From Diplolepis rosae (lineage: Eukaryota > Arthropoda > Insecta > Hymenoptera > Diplolepididae): DNA of 64,000 nucleotides. The notes beneath the pieces are model-generated. The model searched no databases, was not told where the DNA came from, and saw nothing but the letters and a program-made list of their open reading frames with translations. The translations under genes and the position numbers were made by a program. Within the stretch, counting starts at the first letter, position 1. Each line of letters starts with the position of its first letter. Of this stretch, positions 21,070 through 30,999 are shown one piece after another. The stretch covers positions 4,092,001 to 4,156,000 of the forward strand of contig JAPYXD010000553.1 of assembly GCA_030998225.1 (NCBI GenBank). The letters are read 5' to 3'.

Positions 21070-21445
21070 TTTAAATTTATGATGCTTGTATTTGATTTCT
21101 CGTTAGTCGCGTTACCAGATTCTAACTCATTGTTAATTGGCTGATTGAGTGAAATCTCTCATCGAAACTTTAATGCTCTCTTTCATTATTTTTATCGTCT
21201 TCCTCATTATTGCAAGTTAAACCTTCTAATTCCCCTTGACACGCTTCGAAAAGTGCTTGAAGAGGCAAGTGTTTTTCTTTGGATCAATTTTCTAAATCAA
21301 GAGTTCCAATGTCAGTTTCAGCAGTGACTGTATTTAAACTACTTTCAAAACAAGTTAATCGGCGTTTTATCGAACCGTTCTACTTGCTTAAAGCTTGTAT
21401 TCTTTTTGAAATTGCTGCCTCGGTTTCGTTGTTGTCTGACATTTT
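21070..21445 (-). pseudogene. BEL/Pao gag N-terminal remnant
   Basis: On the minus strand an ATG near 21442 starts MSDNNETEAAISKRIQALSK, a stop, then NGSIKRRLTCFESSLNTVT. This resembles the charged N-terminal region of insect BEL gag proteins (RxTIKAQLTRFxxFL-type). Downstream are LQALFEACQGELEGL and acidic EEDDKN sequence, with several stops. It lies upstream of, and colinear with, the RT fragment at 20160-19582, which supports the call. The match is to overall pattern, not to a catalytic motif. Confidence 0.5.
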
Positions 21446-21449
21446 GGAT

Positions 21450-22230
21450 TGGACCGAGGCGACTGTGACAAATGGAAATGAAAGGAAGAAAAAGATTGGT
21501 AATTCTGATAACCACTTACTTGTGACTTCTCTGTGAACGTTGTGAGAAGCTTGTGGTGATGTTGTATGGTTGCTGCTTACAGTGGTCCGGGCTGGTGACT
21601 TCTAAGGTAAAAAAGATCCTTGTAGTTTGATGAATCACAGGAACTGCTGCTGGATCACTCCAAAGACTCTGTATCTCTTATGCAGTAATCACTGTCGTTC
21701 TTCAACGTGTTCCTGATGCCATGAACTGACACTGTAATGTGTGATAACTGTTCCTTGAAAAGTGTTAATTTGCGTTGTCGTCTCGAAGTGTGTGTCACTA
21801 CTGTCACGAATTGCACAATGATTGCACTGAAAGGCACTTTATAAGTATTGAGTGACACTGATTTACTGCATTTCGATTGCTTCCATAGCGAACCGGCTAG
21901 AACAGCCTTAAAACCCTACCCTTATGAATAGCGTGAACCTAGCATTCAGCCCGTTCGCGAACGTTTGAACAATTTATTTATTTACCGGCACGACACATTA
22001 GATATTGATAAATATATTTTACACACACACACACACACACATAGATTTTGTTAACGTTGCCGGTTATAGAAATTGAGATTTTTGTTAGTTTGTCGCATCA
22101 TTTATTGAAATATTATTCACATATTCGCGGTAGTTTTGTACGTTCGATGTAGCTTCATGATTCGAAGACATTTTTAATGCATTTTACTGAAATTTTCATC
22201 AAAATTTATAAGGAAACAGTGAATATGTTA
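21450..22230. other. Possible BEL leader/LTR plus a short dispersed repeat
   Basis: Position upstream of the BEL gag relic suggests the leader or LTR of that element, but no second LTR copy is available to confirm it. 21983-22070 is the second copy of the CA-cored repeat seen at 9695-9778, here with a longer uninterrupted CA run. Nothing else is recognised. Confidence 0.4.
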
Positions 22231-22234
22231 CTTT

Positions 22235-22815
22235 AAGCGATTTTCTTGAAAATGGCCACCTTTTGCTTTAATGACTGCAGCACATAATTTTGGCATTCTT
22301 TCGATGAGTTTTTGAAGTTTTTGAGGTGGAATATTATTTCACGCTTCGTTCAAACAATCCCAGAGACCAGGAAGGCTTATTGGCTTTAGACCTCTTACAC
22401 GTCGGTGGGATTTAAATTGGGGGATTGAGGCGGCCATTCCATTATATTAAGGTCACCTGCGACTTTTTTTCGTTCCAAATAAGAAGTACAAACTTTTCAT
22501 GTATGTTTCGGATCGTTATCTTGTTGGAAAATGAATCCACGACCAATTAAATTGATGCCAGATGGTATTGCACGGCATTGGAGTATAATGTGATACTGCT
22601 CTTCTTTCATAATTCCTTCAATTTTTTTAAGTTGACCAACGCCAGCGTGGCTGAAACAGCCCCAAACCATTACTGAGCCACCACCATGTTTTACAGTTAG
22701 CACAATACAATCTGGTTTGAATCTTTCATTGAATCCCGTCAACATGTTCTTGAGCGTACTTCAGTCTTTTTTGTTTATTCACTGGCCGTAGAAGTTTTCT
22801 TATAAATTTTGTTAG
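22235..22815 (-). pseudogene. Tc1-like transposase remnant
   Basis: On the minus strand: KFIRKLLRPVNKQKRLKYAQ near 22800, then frame 22745-22497 with FKPDCIVLTVKHGGGSVMVW, GCFSHAGVGQLKKIEG and FIFQQDNDPKHT, which contains the second catalytic Asp. Next come WPPQSPNLNPTD, in place of the usual PDLNPIE, and a tail with LIERMPKLCAAVIKAKGGHF. The block with the first catalytic Asp has been deleted and several stops are present. The family signature (HGGGSVMVWGCF) is unmistakable. The copy is dead, and no TIRs were identified. Confidence 0.88.
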
Positions 22816-22935
22816 AAATTTTAGTAAAATGTACATATTAATGAAGATATTGTGGTTCAAATTTTAGAAGAAAAAATACATAATTCAACCGCAGAGAAAT
22901 TGGAGGAAACGTTAGAAAGAGACACTTTTTAAGAG

Positions 22936-23322
22936 ATGATTGAATTTTCATACAAGGTAGTATCTAGACTCTTTAACTGTGAAAGAGAAAAGACTGAGCA
23001 ACCAGTCCTACAGTCATCGTTTAATAAAAAACTAAGTGAACAAAATATCTACGAACTTCAAACGCGAAAATCGATAAGACAAGTATTTTTATTAAACACT
23101 AAGAAATCATGTCTCATTTGTATCGAAAATCTAAATTCCGTTTACAAATGTGAAAATTTCGTAATTATTCGATGCCTGTACGAGTTCAAGCATCAAAGGA
23201 TGTGTCTATTTGTTTGAATTGCCTGAGAACCCACGGAGATAAAGCCTGTAACTTTGGTAAATGTCTCATGTGTAACAAAGCTCATAACACATTGCTTCAT
23301 GATTCGAAGTGTCCCAAGGCCT
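22936..23322 (+). pseudogene. BEL/Pao gag C-terminus with zinc knuckles
   Basis: The frame 22936-23217 includes KSCLICIENLNSVYKCENF, the first BEL gag Cys/His cluster. A frame change leads into SICLNCLRTHGDKACNFGKC and CNKAHNTLLH, the second cluster typical of BEL/Pao. The gene ends at a stop after SKCPKA. The protein would package element RNA in intact relatives. Confidence 0.8.
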
Positions 23323-23344
23323 GATCACTGATTTGTCTAGCAAT

Positions 23345-23910
23345 TCCTACAGGAATGGAACGAAAAAATTTTTCTTCGTTTCTTCGAGCGCCTACTAGCC
23401 AATTAATCACTAGCGCACTAATACACGTTTATAACAATAAAAACCAATGGATGCGCGGTCGAGCCCTTAACGATACTTGTTCGCCGGCTAACTTTATTAC
23501 AGAAGATTTCGCAACGAGTCTTGATTGACCAAAGAAAAAATGTTATATACCGGTGAGAGCCTTGGACGATTTAACTACAGTAACTAAACATACCATTCAG
23601 TCAACCTTTAAATCAATGCACAACTCATTTGAAAAAAACATTAATGTGTATGACGATTCCTGATATCTCAAGACTGGCTCCCAGCGAGCTCATTCCTTGT
23701 GCAAACACTGACATTCCATCAAATCTTCTACTTGATAAGCCAAATTTTTATAAACCTGCTCGAGTCGATTTATTAATAGGAGCAGATTCTTGGTTATCCA
23801 TGTTCTGTATTGGCCAAATTGATCTCTCAAATCATGGAGAAGATCTTTGTTTGCAGAAAACACGTGTAGGTTTGGTCATCGGGGGGAGCCCTGGCAACTC
23901 TTAAAGTCAC
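23345..23910 (+). pseudogene. BEL/Pao protease region remnant
   Basis: ALIHVYNNKNQWMRGRALND followed by TCSPANFITEDFA matches the BEL retropepsin start, but the active-site D(S/T)G triplet reads DTC here. Downstream the frame 23629-23904 carries RVDLLIGADSWLSMF and QKTRVGLVIGGSPG, the conserved BEL segment between protease and RT (usual form LLIGADxYW and TxLGWVLSG). Confidence 0.75.
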
Positions 23911-23959
23911 ATGAGCGAGATAAAATGTCACTTGTCCGATCTTCATAACAGCATTAATC

Positions 23960-24990
23960 ATTTTTTGGGAAATAGAGGAGGTGCGAACTCACCGCAAATT
24001 TTCTGCAGAAGAGCTTAAATGCGAAAAGTACTTCCAGCATGACGTCACACGTGATGAATCAGGTTGTTACATCGTAGCCTTGCCATTTAAAACTGATAAG
24101 CTAGTGCTAGGCGAATCTCGACCCGAAGCGCGAAAACGTATACAATCCTTATTAAACAAATTCAGTAAAGAACCCCATCTGAGAAAAAACGATACACCGG
24201 AGTGATAAACGAATATAGGTAACTAGAACACATGATCGAAATCATGGACGTTATTCATGAGCGTGGATTTTACTTACCATATCATGTAGTTATTAAAGTC
24301 TCGGGTATCTCTACCATGTTACGCGTAGTTTTTGACAGGTCTGATAAAACTAGCACTGGTTCGTCATTAAAAGATAATCTCTTGGTCAGGCCTACTATTA
24401 TAGATGATATAGTTTCTCTGATCCTCAAATTCTGACTACATAATTATGTAATTACAGCAGATATAGAGAAAATGTATCGTCAGATTCTTGTTCGATCAGA
24501 AAATCGTAAATACCAGCGCGTGCTCTGGGGGGAAGCAGGAAACATTAAAACGTACGAATTGAATACGGTCACTTTTAGACTGGTTTCCACCCCTTTTCTA
24601 GTAATACGTCGCCCACGTCAATTAGCTGAAGACGAAGGTCATAAATTTCTCACTGCCTCAAATATCCTGAGGAACAACTTGTACGTAGATATTCTGCTCA
24701 CGGAAGCAAACACGATCGAAAAGACGATTAGAATTCATGATTTAATCATTCAATTATTAAAACTCGGGGGTTTTAATCTTCGACATTGGGGGTCAAACAA
24801 ACCACGAATTTTATGCGGTCTTGAAGTAGACAGTATCATTCCGAATTTTCAGTGAGACAAAGATCAACCACTGAAAACTCTAGGCATCGTATGAAATAAA
24901 AAAACCGATGCAAAATCGCGAGTAGCTCCTTTGAAAACAATTTCACTACCACGTCTTGAATTGTGTGGAGCACAATTACTATCTAAACTT
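23960..24990 (+). pseudogene. BEL/Pao reverse transcriptase remnant
   Basis: Starts with FWEIEEVRTHRKFSAEELKC and YIVALPFKTDKLVLGESR. After two stops it continues with HVVIKVSGISTMLRVVFD, LKDNLLVRPTIIDDIVSLI, ITADIEKMYRQILV (first catalytic Asp) and YQRVLWGEAGNIKTYELNTV. The catalytic box is LYVDILLTEA near 24680, where YVDD is expected, so one essential Asp is lost. [19 protein letters not shown] near 24935 marks the RNase H-connection segment. Confidence 0.88.
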
Positions 24991-25029
24991 GTCACACAGA
25001 TAACTTCACACTAAAGATTTCAATCAAAA

Positions 25030-25545
25030 AAATAGTGTTGTGGACAGATCCCACCATGGCGTTGCATTGGATTCATATCCCTCCACATCTATTAAAGACA
25101 TTTGTCGCCAAACGAGTTGCAGATATCCAAATTCAATTGAATTTCGAACAGTGACGCCACGTTCACCAATGTTCAAACTCAAGACCGTGAATGAGTTACC
25201 TGAAGCCAAGAAATTAACATGTCTCACAACTACAACTTTAAACATCAAAATTTTACAAATATATTCATCCTTTAACAAGTTAAAAAGAGTTATTGCATAC
25301 TGTATGCGTTTGAAATTACAAACACAGTATAAAGGTTTGTTAAAGGTTGAAGAGCTAAAGAATTCTGAAAGAATAATCTTCAAACTTATTCAAGCGGTAG
25401 AGTTCGCAGATGACATAAATAAATTGATTACATCGATAATGACGATATTATAAGCGTGCGAGGACGACTAAATAATTCTACCCTTCCTTACTTACAACGA
25501 CATTTTTTTTGCATTATTTCAGCTGAAAAATTTATTATTGAGTGA
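25030..25545 (+). pseudogene. BEL/Pao RNase H to integrase zinc-region remnant
   Basis: The frame 25040-25453 begins in sequence matching the end of RNase H and includes a cluster ending IFKLIQAVEFADDINKL, followed after a frameshift by SVRGRLNNSTLPYLQRH. These match the BEL block that precedes the integrase zinc finger (xLVQxExFxxEI and LRVGGRLxxSxLxxxxxHP). The catalytic integrase domain is absent. Confidence 0.7.
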
Positions 25546-25874
25546 TGTATTCTTCTAGTATCTGGGTTGATGCAATATCACTGCTTGATGAATGAACCAG
25601 ATGTACCGTCCTGCCTATCCTGGAACCTTTAAATGTATAATACAATCTGTCACTTGATGAGAGAAGATACCACATTCGTAATATAAACCTCTTTCCCTTC
25701 TTGGATTATTACTAGAAATTCCATTTACTAATTAATCAACAAATTTCTTTTCCCGGTACTGGTAGTCAATTAGCAAGAATTAGCTTATCATGGTAACTCG
25801 TGTCATAAAGCCGATTTGTTGGGGCGATGGTGAAACTTTAACTTTATCCGCTTCATAAGTTCGGGAAAACTTGA
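25546..25874. other. Unrecognised segment after BEL copy
   Basis: No clear domain. It may contain decayed BEL integrase, but none of its motifs are present. Confidence 0.3.
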
Positions 25875-26057
25875 AGTAAAATTGCCTGGTTTCTAATGAA
25901 ACCAGCTAAAAGCCCTCCCTTTCAATTTCGAAGTAATTAATACCTTCAGTACATTATCATACAGTTTATGTGTTCTGCGAAAAAGATCCACTTTCTTGTC
26001 CCAGGTTTCGAAATCGTCACTACCAGTAAATTCACTCATGAGATTTCCTACAGCTTT
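25875..26057 (-). pseudogene. LTR-retrotransposon gag fragment (Gypsy-like)
   Basis: The minus strand reads SEFTGSDDFETWDKKVDLFR, then HKLYDNVLKVLITSKLKGRA and FSWFH-stop. The pattern F-x-G-x(3)-FETW...LKGRAxxW is the capsid-region signature of Ty3/Gypsy-type gag proteins in insects. About 60 codons survive. It differs from the gag of Gypsy copies A and B, so a further LTR family is implied. No neighbouring pol on this strand was found. Confidence 0.65.
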
Positions 26058-26926
26058 TGAAAACAATATTTGTTTATTTACTATGGCTATTGTGTCACTT
26101 ACAAAAATCTAACCTGTTTGTATATGAATGACTTTTACCATTTTTACACTTGAATATTAATTTTAATTCTTCCACAAGTGGTCAATAGAGTATTGTTCTT
26201 CGTTAAATGTATGTTTCAAGTAATCTATTCAAATATTGTCTTCTAAAATTGATTTCATTAAATATGACTTTCCATTTTTAGGTTATACTACACATACTGA
26301 TTTTCTTACGACATAATTCATATTGTAGAAGGTATTAACGGTTAATTTAGTTCCATTATTCAATTTCACTCGTAATGAATTATTTTTAGCGTATTAGAAG
26401 AGTAATGCAATTATTGTTGAAGAAAATTTTAAGAAAGGGGGATCTCTATCAGATAATACAGTTTTATGTTACAGCATTGATAATTTTTAAGTCACATGAA
26501 TCACATCGATGCACAGAGATTCATGTAAATGAGTGGTGAAATTGGCTATTCCCTCTCCATATGCCTTATTGGGTGATTATTGACAATAAAATTCATTTAG
26601 GCAGGCAGAGGGTTAAAGGCAGGTGTTCATTAACGGAAAACCGAATACAGATTGCTGCCTAACTACATTTCTGGTAAAATATCGCTGCAAAAGGTGCCTG
26701 CACTTCCTCCTCTTGATAGTACTATTTCGGGGTTCGGTCAGAGCACTACATAATATAGGTAGATGCGAGAAATGGGTTTCTACAAATTTGAATCACGATA
26801 TTTTTAAATAAAATGTATATATTTTTCTTTTTAATTAAGACAATAATACTATTGAAAATTGAAAGTTAAATTTTTTAAGTCCAATATGTGAAATACGGAA
26901 AAAACGTAAGAATACAAAATTGTTTA
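26058..26926. other. AT-rich spacer, nothing recognised
   Basis: No coding motif. The small ORF 26623-26811 shows no family feature. Confidence 0.45.
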
Positions 26927-27138
26927 TACAACACAAGCATGTTTTTCTCGCTTTTCGACGCTTGTTTTGCGGGCATAAAGTTTGTCATTTAAGCCCTAGG
27001 GCGTAAATAGGGATGGAGTGCTTAAAAGTAGTCATTTAAGCACCCCCCACTCCCTATTTACGCCCGCAGGACTTAAATAACAAACTTTACGCCCGTAAAA
27101 CATACGTCAAAAAGCGAGAGAAACATGCTTTTGTTGCA
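26927..27138. mobile_element. Palindromic MITE (212 bp, TA-flanked)
   Basis: Two arms of about 100 bp are inverted copies across a centre near 27030. Paired words include AAGCATGTTTTTCTCGC / GCGAGAGAAACATGCTT, GGGCATAAAGTTTGT / ACAAACTTTACGCCC and GGGCGTAAATAGGGA / TCCCTATTTACGCCC. TA lies on both sides, as expected for mariner-type insertion. The element is nearly all stem, with a loop of about 12 bp, so its transcript would fold into one long hairpin. It encodes nothing. Confidence 0.8.
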
Positions 27139-27257
27139 TAAAGAGACGGCAATTAGTTAAATATAACGAAGGAAATATATAATAATATTTATTGATAATG
27201 CATAAACTTATTTTTCTTATTGTAATCGCTTAAAAGAGTCATTGTCATATACATATA

Positions 27258-28013
27258 AAGGGTTTCCCAATAGGGGTGATATGATTTTGAATATCCCTAT
27301 CGGGCTCATTTGAATTGAAATTTTTGACGTCTGCTGTCAGTTGTCATCAGTAAGGTTTGCCATTTAATCATGAGTAGTTTCACGCTTCCACAACGTTTGG
27401 AAATTGTCCAATTATTTTATCAAAATTCGAGAAGTTTTGTCGGTGTTCAAAGAGCATATCGTGCAAAATATGGTCGTCATTCTGCTCCATCCGCGCTCTC
27501 AATTCGTCGAATAATCGATAAGTTGGAGAGTGAATTTACTCTATTGGATACTAAGCCTAAAAATCGTATGCGTACCGCACGTTCTACACAGAATATAGCC
27601 ACCGTACAGGCCAGTATCGCGGAAAACCGTGAATTGTCCGTGCCACGCCGATCTCAGGAATTGGGCCTGTCCAGGATGACTACCTGGCGTATTTTGCGAT
27701 TGGATCTTGGCCTGCATCCCTATAAGATGATTCTGGCCCAAGAACTGAAGCCTAATGACCATCGTTTGCGTCGGGAGTTCGCGGATTGGGCTCTGGAATC
27801 AATTGAAAATGATCCCAATTTTCATCAAAAAATCATCTTTTCTGATGAGGCGCATTTTTGGCTCATGTCTCGGGGGACATTTGGCCGATATATTGTTTAA
27901 ATCATAAATGGCATAGAATATCCAATATAATAAAAAAGATTTCGATCAATTCCGAATGAATATTCAGTGTTTTTTTCAATTTCAAAACATATCACCCTTA
28001 TTGGGAAACCCTT
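27258..28013 (+). mobile_element. DD41D/rosa-like mariner element, internally deleted, TIRs intact
   Basis: The ends AAGGGTTTCCCAATAGGGGT and the inverted ATAAGGGTGATATG-containing right end (rightmost base 28013) share at least 28 positions, with TA on both sides. The interior holds the N-terminal transposase half and then jumps straight to a GGxxADI-like C-terminal tail and the right end. About half of a full-length element is missing. The TIR is closely related to that of the element at 29609-30355. It could be mobilised by a relative if one is active. Confidence 0.88.
27370..27900 (+). CDS. Truncated mariner-type transposase: intact N-terminal HTH domain
   Basis: An unbroken 176-codon frame starting 112 bp inside the left TIR. 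Residues 1-110 contain the paired helix-turn-helix DNA-binding region, for example LPQRLEIVQLFYQNSRS, APSALSIRRIIDKLE and PRRSQELGLSRMTTWRILR. Then come HPYKMILAQELKPNDH and FSDEAHFWL with the first catalytic Asp at residue 159. The deletion removes the other two catalytic residues and ends the frame after SRGTFGRYIV. A protein that binds the TIRs but cannot cut could act as a repressor of related elements; that role is inference. The ATG is the first in frame and fits family N-termini. Confidence 0.8.
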   Translation: MSSFTLPQRLEIVQLFYQNSRSFVGVQRAYRAKYGRHSAPSALSIRRIIDKLESEFTLLDTKPKNRMRTARSTQNIATVQASIAENRELSVPRRSQELGLSRMTTWRILRLDLGLHPYKMILAQELKPNDHRLRREFADWALESIENDPNFHQKIIFSDEAHFWLMSRGTFGRYIV

Positions 28014-28157
28014 TATAAAACGTAAATCAGTATGAGAAACAGTTCCTGGGACAAGTGAATATATGTTTGTTAAATTATCTCAGATAAAACAATGTTTTAA
28101 CACTCCAAAACATAATGTTTTCACCTTTCAACTATTTCTGAAAGTAATCGAACTTAA

Positions 28158-28681
28158 GGCGGCTTGATCGTTTGGTGTCGTATGAAGTGAGGGGCACCGT
28201 GGGGGCACGTGTTACATGAATGCTCATTGCTACTTATTTTTTTAATAATCATATGTATTATAGTAACATCTGAGTAGAAGGGTAAGAAAACGCGGAAATG
28301 TCCCCGGAAAAAAGCAATAGTAAAAAATTATTAGTTTCACCTCGAGGCGATTTCTATATTCTGTACCTTTTTCGCAATTTTCTCTTGATTGAAGTCGTTA
28401 ACCCTTTGTTTTTATAATACTAATAGATTCCTCGAAATTGAAAGTAATAGTATATATTTAATTTATGGGGACTTGTGATTTTTTCCGGAGTTTCGCCGAT
28501 TTTGACGAGGAATCGCATAGGACTACGTGTTAAACTGACATTTTTTCGGTAGCGATTTTTTCGGCAATGACATCGTCAACCACCGTATTTCTTTTTTCCA
28601 AATGAATCTAGCATATTTTATTACGATAATCTCTAAGTTTCAGAGCAGTCTATAATTTTTTTCAAAAACGATCAAGCCACC
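28158..28681. mobile_element. TTAA-flanked MITE
   Basis: GGCGGCTTGATCGTTT at the left end is matched inverted by AAACGATCAAGCCACC at the right end (one mismatch). TTAA occurs immediately outside both ends (28154-28157 and 28682-28685). The 524-bp interior is AT-rich and non-coding. TTAA target use is typical of piggyBac and also of Kolobok. The GG start differs from the CC start usual in piggyBac, so the superfamily is left open. Confidence 0.75.
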
Positions 28682-28689
28682 TTAATGCA

Positions 28690-29608
28690 ACAACAATTTT
28701 TCTAAGTTACGTCTTGATTTCGTCAAACTATAGTAGACACACTTTTATTTGATAAAATAAACAATATATATGAATTATTTTGTAGAATTATTATTTACTG
28801 AGGAATTATCAAGCACCTAATTCTTAGCTGCAACAAGAACTCGATTTATTAACCTTTATTCTGTACAATTTATAAATTTCAAATTTTTCTTGACTGAAAG
28901 GAAAGTAGGCGAGAGTCGCGTGCAGTAGGACACTTTTTCTTTATTGACTTTTAATATTTTTTTCATCCTTTGTATCTTTGAAGTTGTTATGTAATTCCGC
29001 AATCCTAAGTGTTGCTTACATGTTGACATGTTTACAATGTGGAAATGCTAAACGAGAATTTTGTTATCGCAATCAATAAAAACAGTGCACTTCATTCCGT
29101 TGTGCCCTACGTGTGGGGCACAGTAGGACAAATATAGATTGTGCAGTGGCGAACTAAGAACTTTTGAGGTATTTTTATTGGTCAATGAGTAATCGAATGA
29201 CTACCACAATACGGTGAGAGGCGCGCGATCTCTACTAGTGCGCCCACGCCGGGGAATTTTGTAGAACACCCTACTAATATTGTACGTGAATATATTTTAT
29301 GCTGCATTTTCTCATTCTCACTCTCCTTCGCTTAATATTCTTATAATTTCATTTCCGGAATTATTCTGACCGGCATGAAACAGAAACCGTGAATGAGGCC
29401 CGCAAAAAGAAGTAACTGATAAAACTATCTCAAAAACATTGTACAGAAACACAAAGATTCACGCAAAGACGACAACTAATTGTAAGTTCAGGAAGTCATC
29501 CAGAACAAAACAAGAAGAATAAACATCACTTTGATACACACTCACCAGATTCAAATTTTGAAGCATATTCCCATTTAATTTTACACTGACTGTAATGAAG
29601 GCATTGTA
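28690..29608. other. Spacer with scattered short inverted words
   Basis: No gene. The word AGTAGGACA (about 28926 and 29122) and a segment GAGAGGCGCGCGATCTCT (about 29216) have approximate inverted partners at about 31325-31350 and 30480-30500. This hints that an older element surrounds the DD41D insertion at 29609. Confidence 0.4.
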
Positions 29609-30355
29609 AAGCGTTTTCCAATAGGGGTATTGCTCGAAGCGAAGAAATTATCGCAGCCGTAAGTGCATCGATTCAAAATGAGCCAAGTCAGTCGATTCCA
29701 CGTCGTTCTCAAGAATTGAGCATTGCTCAAACGGCACTGTGGCGTATTATGCCAAAGGATTTTGGCCTACATGCTTTCAAGATCAAATTGACTCAAGAAC
29801 TGAAGTCACTTGATCATTTGAAACGCCGAAACTTCTCCAATTGAGCTCTGGCAAAGCTTGAAGAAAATGAAGAATTTCATCGAAAAATCTTCTTCAGCGA
29901 TGAAGCTCATTTCTGGCTCAATGGCTTTGTTAATAAGCAAAATATGCGTTATTGGTCAGCAACGAACCCAAATGTGCTTCTTGAGACACCGTTGCATCCG
30001 CAAAAAGTGACTGATTGGTGCGGTTTTCGTGCCGGAGGTGTGATTGGGCCGTATTTTTTCGTGGATGAAAACGACCGTCATGTTACCGTCAATGGAGAGC
30101 GCTATCGTGCTATGTTGGAAGATTATTTGTGGCCAGAATTGGATGAACTTGACATCAACGATATGTGGTTTCAACAAGACGGTGCCACTAGCCACACAGC
30201 ACGCATCACATTCGATTTATTGAAAGGCAAAATTGGTGAACGTGTTATGTCGAGAAATGGTCCGGTCGAATGGCCGCCTCGTTCATGCGATCTAACGCCA
30301 TTGGATTTCTTCTCATGGGGCCATATCAAGTCACTGTCCCTATTGGAAAACCCTT
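29609..30355 (+). mobile_element. DD41D/rosa-like mariner element, both subterminal regions deleted
   Basis: The ends AAGCGTTTTCCAATAGGGG and, inverted, CCCTATTGGAAAACCCTT are flanked by TA. Only about 20-25 bp of each terminus survives. The left terminus joins directly to mid-N-terminal transposase sequence and the right one directly to sequence after the third catalytic Asp. The centre is conserved, the opposite of the deletion pattern at 27258-28013. Confidence 0.85.
29640..30330 (+). pseudogene. DD41D-type transposase, catalytic domain mostly preserved
   Basis: The frame begins near EEIIAAVSASIQNEPSQSIP, followed by RRSQELSIAQTALWRIM and a single stop after RRNFSN. The open frame 29944-30369 continues the catalytic core. 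Catalytic residues visible are FFSDEAHFWL, WFQQDGATSHTA and CDLTPLDFF. From the Asp of QQDG to the Asp of PLDFF there are 41 intervening residues, which assigns the gene to the DD41D (rosa-like) group rather than DD34D mariner. The HTH N-terminus and the C-terminal tail are deleted. The frame reads through into the right TIR, giving the spurious ending SLSLLENPLIRQ. Confidence 0.88.
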
Positions 30356-30999
30356 TAATTAGACAATGACAGTCTTAACCCTGAAAATTGAGAGAGCAGT
30401 TATTCTAGCAGTATATAATGTCATTTAACTTGGAAAATTGGCACAAAAGCGGTTGACAAAGTTCTCCGGTGAGAGCGCTCTAGCGGAGATCGCGCGCCTT
30501 CCACCCTATCGTGGCATCTGGATACTTATCGTTTGATTACTCAAAGAAGAATTAAAAATATCACTGTGAAAATTGGGAGTTTATAGAAAAAAACTTCAGC
30601 TTTTTTTCTAAATTATTTTGAAACAAATAAAAACTTTCGAAATTTTGAAAAATGTCAAATTCATTTTTGAATTTCGAAAATCAAGATAAAATTTGAATTT
30701 TTTCAAAATTTTTTATGAGCTTCTGGAAATTGGTAAGAAAAGTGATCAAAAACATTTCGTGTGAGATTTTTTTTTGCGCAACAGGCAAAAAGTTAGAAAT
30801 ATTTGAAGATGAGGTTTTGCATCGAATGCGCAAATATTGTATCACCTCCACTTTAATGATTATTTGTCGAATGAATGATATTTTGGGTGGGAAGTACCAT
30901 ACAATAGAACTACAACTTGCCCAATTTGAAACGGTCACAATTCACACCAGCTGATCGTGCCCACGACATACCAAAGATTTAGCACACGCGGCGCAGTAG
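30356..30999. other. AT-rich spacer
   Basis: No recognised gene. The overlapping open frames at 30715-30954 (plus) and 30938-30681 (minus) mirror each other and lack motifs. Confidence 0.4.

Larger units (their letters stand above)
22900..25545 (+). mobile_element. BEL/Pao LTR retrotransposon, plus-strand copy (LTRs not found)
   Basis: Colinear gag C-terminus, protease, RT and the start of the integrase region, all plus strand and all broken by stops or frameshifts. It is a different, independently decayed copy from the minus-strand BEL at 14540-21445. The integrase catalytic core and both LTRs are missing or unrecognisable. Confidence 0.85.
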
